Source: Paraburkholderia flava
GTDB lineage: Bacteria > Pseudomonadota > Gammaproteobacteria > Burkholderiales > Burkholderiaceae
Direction of reading: 5' to 3'
Assembly: GCF_004359985.1 (NCBI RefSeq)
Contig: NZ_SMRO01000002.1
Location: forward strand, 2,370,536-2,434,535
Length of the DNA: 64,000 nt
The translations under genes and the position numbers were made by a program. This document shows positions 61,095 to 64,000 of this stretch, one piece after another. Every line of letters begins with the position of its first letter. The first letter of the stretch is position 1. A model generated the notes under the pieces. That model was given only the letters and a program-made list of their open reading frames with translations. It had not been told where the DNA came from and did no database searches.

Positions 61095-64000
61095 ATGAAT
61101 ATCTCCCGTCTGTTCATTCTCCGCCCGGTGGCGACGCTGCTGCTGATGGTCGCGCTCGTGCTGGTCGGTCTCGTCGCAGTGCGCGTGCTGCCGGTTTCGT
61201 CGCTGCCGAACGTCGACTATCCGACGATCCAGGTGCAGACCTTCTATCCGGGCGCAAGCCCGGACGTGATGGCGACCACCGTCACCGCGCCGCTCGAAGT
61301 GCAGCTCGGCGAAATCCCCGGTCTGCAGCAGATGACGTCGTACAGTTCCGACGGCGCATCGGTGATCACGCTGCAGTTCGACCTGTCGCTGAACCTCGAC
61401 GTTGCGCAGCAGAACGTCCAGCAGGCGATCAACGCGGCGAACAGTTTTCTGCCGAGTGGCCTGCCCGCTCCGCCGACGTACGCGAAGGTCAATCCCGCCG
61501 ACCAGCCGATCCTGACACTCGCGGTGACATCGAAGTCGATGTCGCTGACGCAGCTCGAAGACACCGCGAACAACCGGCTCGGTACGAAGATATCCGAAGT
61601 GCCAGGCGTCGGTGTCGTCACCACAGCCGGCGGCAACGTGCCCGCGATCCGCGTCGAAGCCGATCCGCAGAAACTCGCCGCATATGGTCTGAATATCGAC
61701 GATCTGCGCACGCTGTTGAGTTACGTCAACGTGAGCCAGCCGAAGGGCAATTTCGACGGCCCCGATCTCGACTACACGATCAACGGCAACGATCAGATCT
61801 CCGATCCGAAGGATTATCTCAACACCGTCATCGCGTATCAGAACGGCGCGCCCGTCTACATGCGCGACGTCGCGCGCGTGACGTCGGCCGCACAGGATGT
61901 CGAGCGCGGCGCCTGGTACAACGGGACGCCCGCGATCGTGCTGAACGTGCAGCGTCAGCCGGGCGCGAACGTGATCGCGACCGTCGACCAGATCAAGAAG
62001 GAACTGCCGCAACTCGAATCGACGTTGCCGGCCGGCATGAAGGTCACGATCGTGTCGGACAGCACCGGCGTGATCCGCTCGTCGGTGTCGGATGCCGCGT
62101 TCGAACTCGTGCTCGCGATCATCCTCGTCGTGCTGGTGATTTTCGTGTTCCTGCGCAACGTGCCCGCGACGATTATTCCGAGCGTGTCGGTGCCGGTGTC
62201 GCTGATCGGCACGCTCGCGGTGATGTATCAACTGAACTACTCGATCGACAACCTCTCGCTGATGGCGTTGATCATCGCGACGGGCTTCGTCGTCGACGAT
62301 TCGATCGTGATGATCGAGAACGTCGTCCGCTATCTCGAGGAAGGCAAGACGCCGCTCGAAGCCGCGATCGAAGGCGCCGGGCAGATCGGCTTCACGATTC
62401 TGTCGCTGACGATCTCGCTGATCGCGGTGCTGATTCCGCTGCTGTTCATGGGCGGTGTGATCGGCCGGCTGTTCAGCGAATTCGCGGTGACGCTGGCGGT
62501 GACGATCGTGATATCGGCCGTCGTGTCGCTGACCGTCGTGCCGATGCTGTGCGCCCGGATGCTGCGCGCGGAATCGGATCGGCATCCGAGCCGCTTCGAG
62601 CGGATCAGCGAGCGGCTGTTCGACAAGACGCTCGCCGCCTACGAACGCGGGCTGCGCTGGGTGCTCGACCATCAGCTGCTGACGCTGTTCGTCGCGCTCG
62701 GCACGGTCGCGTTGACGCTCGTGCTGTATGTCGTGATTCCGAAGGGACTGTTCCCGGTGCAGGACGTCGGCGTGATCCAGGGCATCAGCGTCGCCGACAA
62801 TTCGGTGTCGTACAAGGCGATGGTCGCGCGGCAATCGGCGCTCGCCGACGCGATCCTGAAAGACCCCGACGTGACGTCGTTGACCTCTTACGTCGGCATC
62901 GACGGGATCAACACGACGCTGAACAACGGCCGCTTCCTGATCAACCTGCGCGACCGCGACAAGCGCTCGCTCTCCGCACAGGAAATCGCGCGACGGTTGC
63001 AGGACGAAGTCGCCGACGTGCCGGGCATCAAGCTGTACATGCAGCCCGAACAGGATCTGACGCTCGATACGACCGTGTCGCCGAACCAGTACAAGTTCGT
63101 GCTGCGCGGGCCGAACCAGCAGGCGTTCGATCAGTACGTGCCGGCGCTGATCGACAAGATGAAGCAGATTCCGTCGATCACCGACGTGACGAGCGACCTG
63201 AACACGAACGGCCTGAGCGTGTACGTCGACGTGAACCGGCAGCTCGCTGCACGCTACGGGATCACGGCCGCAACGATCGACAACGCGCTGTACGACGCGC
63301 TCGGCCAGCGCATCGTGTCGACGATCTTCCAGCAGTCCGACCAGTACCGCGTGATTCTCGTCGCGAAGCCGGAATCGGTGCCGACCGTGCAGTCGCTCGG
63401 CAACCTGTATCTGCCGAGCCAGACGAGCAGCAGCGGCCAGGTGCCGCTCGCCGGCATCGCGAAGATCAGGATCCAGAAGTCGCCGCTCGTGATCAGCCAC
63501 CTCGCGCAGTTCCCGGCCGTCACGATCTCGTTCAATCTCGCGAAGGACGCGTCGCTGAGCACCGCCGTCGATCGCATTCGCACGGCCGAGAAAGCGGTGA
63601 ATCTGCCGCCGTCGATCACGTCGTCGTTCCAGGGCGCCGCGCAGGCATTCGAGGATTCGCTGTCGAGCGAGGTCTATCTGCTGGTTGCCGCACTCGTCGC
63701 CGTGTACATCGTGCTCGGCGTGCTGTACGAAAGCTTCATCCATCCGGTGACGATCCTCTCTACGCTGCCGTCGGCGGGCATCGGCGCGCTGCTCGCGCTG
63801 ATGATCGCCGGCAGCGATCTCGACGTGATCGGCATCATCGGGATCGTGCTGCTGATCGGCATCGTGAAGAAGAACGCGATCATGATGGTCGACTTCGCGC
63901 TCGAAGCGGAACGCGGTCAGGGAAAGTCGCCGCGCGAAGCAATTTTCGAAGCGTCGCTGCTGCGCTTCCGGCCGATCCTGATGACGACGCTCGCCGCGAT
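61095..64000 (+). CDS. mdtB: MdtB-type RND efflux pump (partial, runs off the window)
   Basis: The frame is open from the ATG at 61095 to the window end (968 full codons of an expected roughly 1040). It starts MNISRLFILRPVATLLLMVA and contains 'YPTIQVQTFYPGASPDVM', 'ATGFVVDDSIVMIENV' (proton-relay aspartates in helix 4) and 'IGIVKKNAIMMVDFALE'. Close likeness to MdtB rather than MdtC (for example 'RNVPATIIPSVSVPVSLIGT') supports the name; MdtBC pumps usually pair two such subunits, so an mdtC gene should follow to the right. The missing end lies beyond position 64000. Confidence 0.93.
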   Translation, partial: MNISRLFILRPVATLLLMVALVLVGLVAVRVLPVSSLPNVDYPTIQVQTFYPGASPDVMATTVTAPLEVQLGEIPGLQQMTSYSSDGASVITLQFDLSLNLDVAQQNVQQAINAANSFLPSGLPAPPTYAKVNPADQPILTLAVTSKSMSLTQLEDTANNRLGTKISEVPGVGVVTTAGGNVPAIRVEADPQKLAAYGLNIDDLRTLLSYVNVSQPKGNFDGPDLDYTINGNDQISDPKDYLNTVIAYQNGAPVYMRDVARVTSAAQDVERGAWYNGTPAIVLNVQRQPGANVIATVDQIKKELPQLESTLPAGMKVTIVSDSTGVIRSSVSDAAFELVLAIILVVLVIFVFLRNVPATIIPSVSVPVSLIGTLAVMYQLNYSIDNLSLMALIIATGFVVDDSIVMIENVVRYLEEGKTPLEAAIEGAGQIGFTILSLTISLIAVLIPLLFMGGVIGRLFSEFAVTLAVTIVISAVVSLTVVPMLCARMLRAESDRHPSRFERISERLFDKTLAAYERGLRWVLDHQLLTLFVALGTVALTLVLYVVIPKGLFPVQDVGVIQGISVADNSVSYKAMVARQSALADAILKDPDVTSLTSYVGIDGINTTLNNGRFLINLRDRDKRSLSAQEIARRLQDEVADVPGIKLYMQPEQDLTLDTTVSPNQYKFVLRGPNQQAFDQYVPALIDKMKQIPSITDVTSDLNTNGLSVYVDVNRQLAARYGITAATIDNALYDALGQRIVSTIFQQSDQYRVILVAKPESVPTVQSLGNLYLPSQTSSSGQVPLAGIAKIRIQKSPLVISHLAQFPAVTISFNLAKDASLSTAVDRIRTAEKAVNLPPSITSSFQGAAQAFEDSLSSEVYLLVAALVAVYIVLGVLYESFIHPVTILSTLPSAGIGALLALMIAGSDLDVIGIIGIVLLIGIVKKNAIMMVDFALEAERGQGKSPREAIFEASLLRFRPILMTTLAA

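Noticed and set aside
61056..63743. 895-codon open frame on the minus strand
   Set aside because: It is antisense to mdtB, is Arg/His/Gln/Asp-rich with low-complexity composition, and reflects the GC-rich third positions of the real gene.

Overview
The window is GC-rich (strong G/C third-position bias in every coding frame) and looks like a chromosome of a Burkholderia-type beta-proteobacterium (Burkholderia, Paraburkholderia, Caballeronia or a relative). This is inferred from the codon bias, the pel operon gene order, an ESPR-type trimeric autotransporter and an MdtAB-type RND pump, not from a phylogenetic marker.

Left part (81-15142): a LysR regulator, a decayed leucine-rich-repeat fragment, and a complete minus-strand pelABCDEFG operon for the cationic exopolysaccharide Pel. 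The operon is tightly packed (overlapping stops and starts) and ends with an extra stand-alone GH114-type glycosidase gene. PelD keeps an RxxD c-di-GMP site.

Middle-left (15909-26350): housekeeping and accessory genes. These are AraC and LysR regulators, LysE and RhtA-type exporters, DUF523 and DUF1328 proteins, an MFS transporter, tRNA-Ser(GGA), a CHASE2 histidine kinase and an EAL-domain protein.

Centre (26372-56769): an unusual biosynthetic locus that I cannot match to a characterised product. It holds a Rieske oxygenase, a one-module KS-AT-ACP-TE polyketide synthase, a crotonyl-CoA carboxylase/reductase-like enzyme, an acyl-CoA-oxidase-like protein without the usual catalytic Glu, a KAS III, two free acyl carrier proteins, a PapA5/condensation-type acyltransferase, two paralogous UGT-type glycosyltransferases, a CrtC/AttH-like protein, an SDR and an orphan OmpR/PhoB-type response regulator. 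It also has a three-gene set of dikinase parts: a stand-alone phosphohistidine swivel domain, an unknown 726-residue protein, and a PPDK lacking its PEP-binding barrel. A plausible product is a glycosylated, acylated, alkyl-branched polyketide or fatty-acid lipid; this is inference. Eight start-proximal promoter regions of this locus share a direct repeat of the form GTTCA-N5-GTTCA (or GGTGA/CGTGA-N5-GTTCA) with a 10-bp period, always in the same orientation relative to the gene. This ties scattered operons into one regulon, and the local OmpR-type regulator is the obvious candidate reader. A trimeric autotransporter adhesin with a TpgA-like partner and a NYN-domain protein sits inside the locus but lacks the repeat.

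Right part (56980-64000): a small gene trio with a HrpB1/HrpK-like protein and a GNAT-like protein, an SDR, then mdtA and the first 968 codons of mdtB, which runs off the window.
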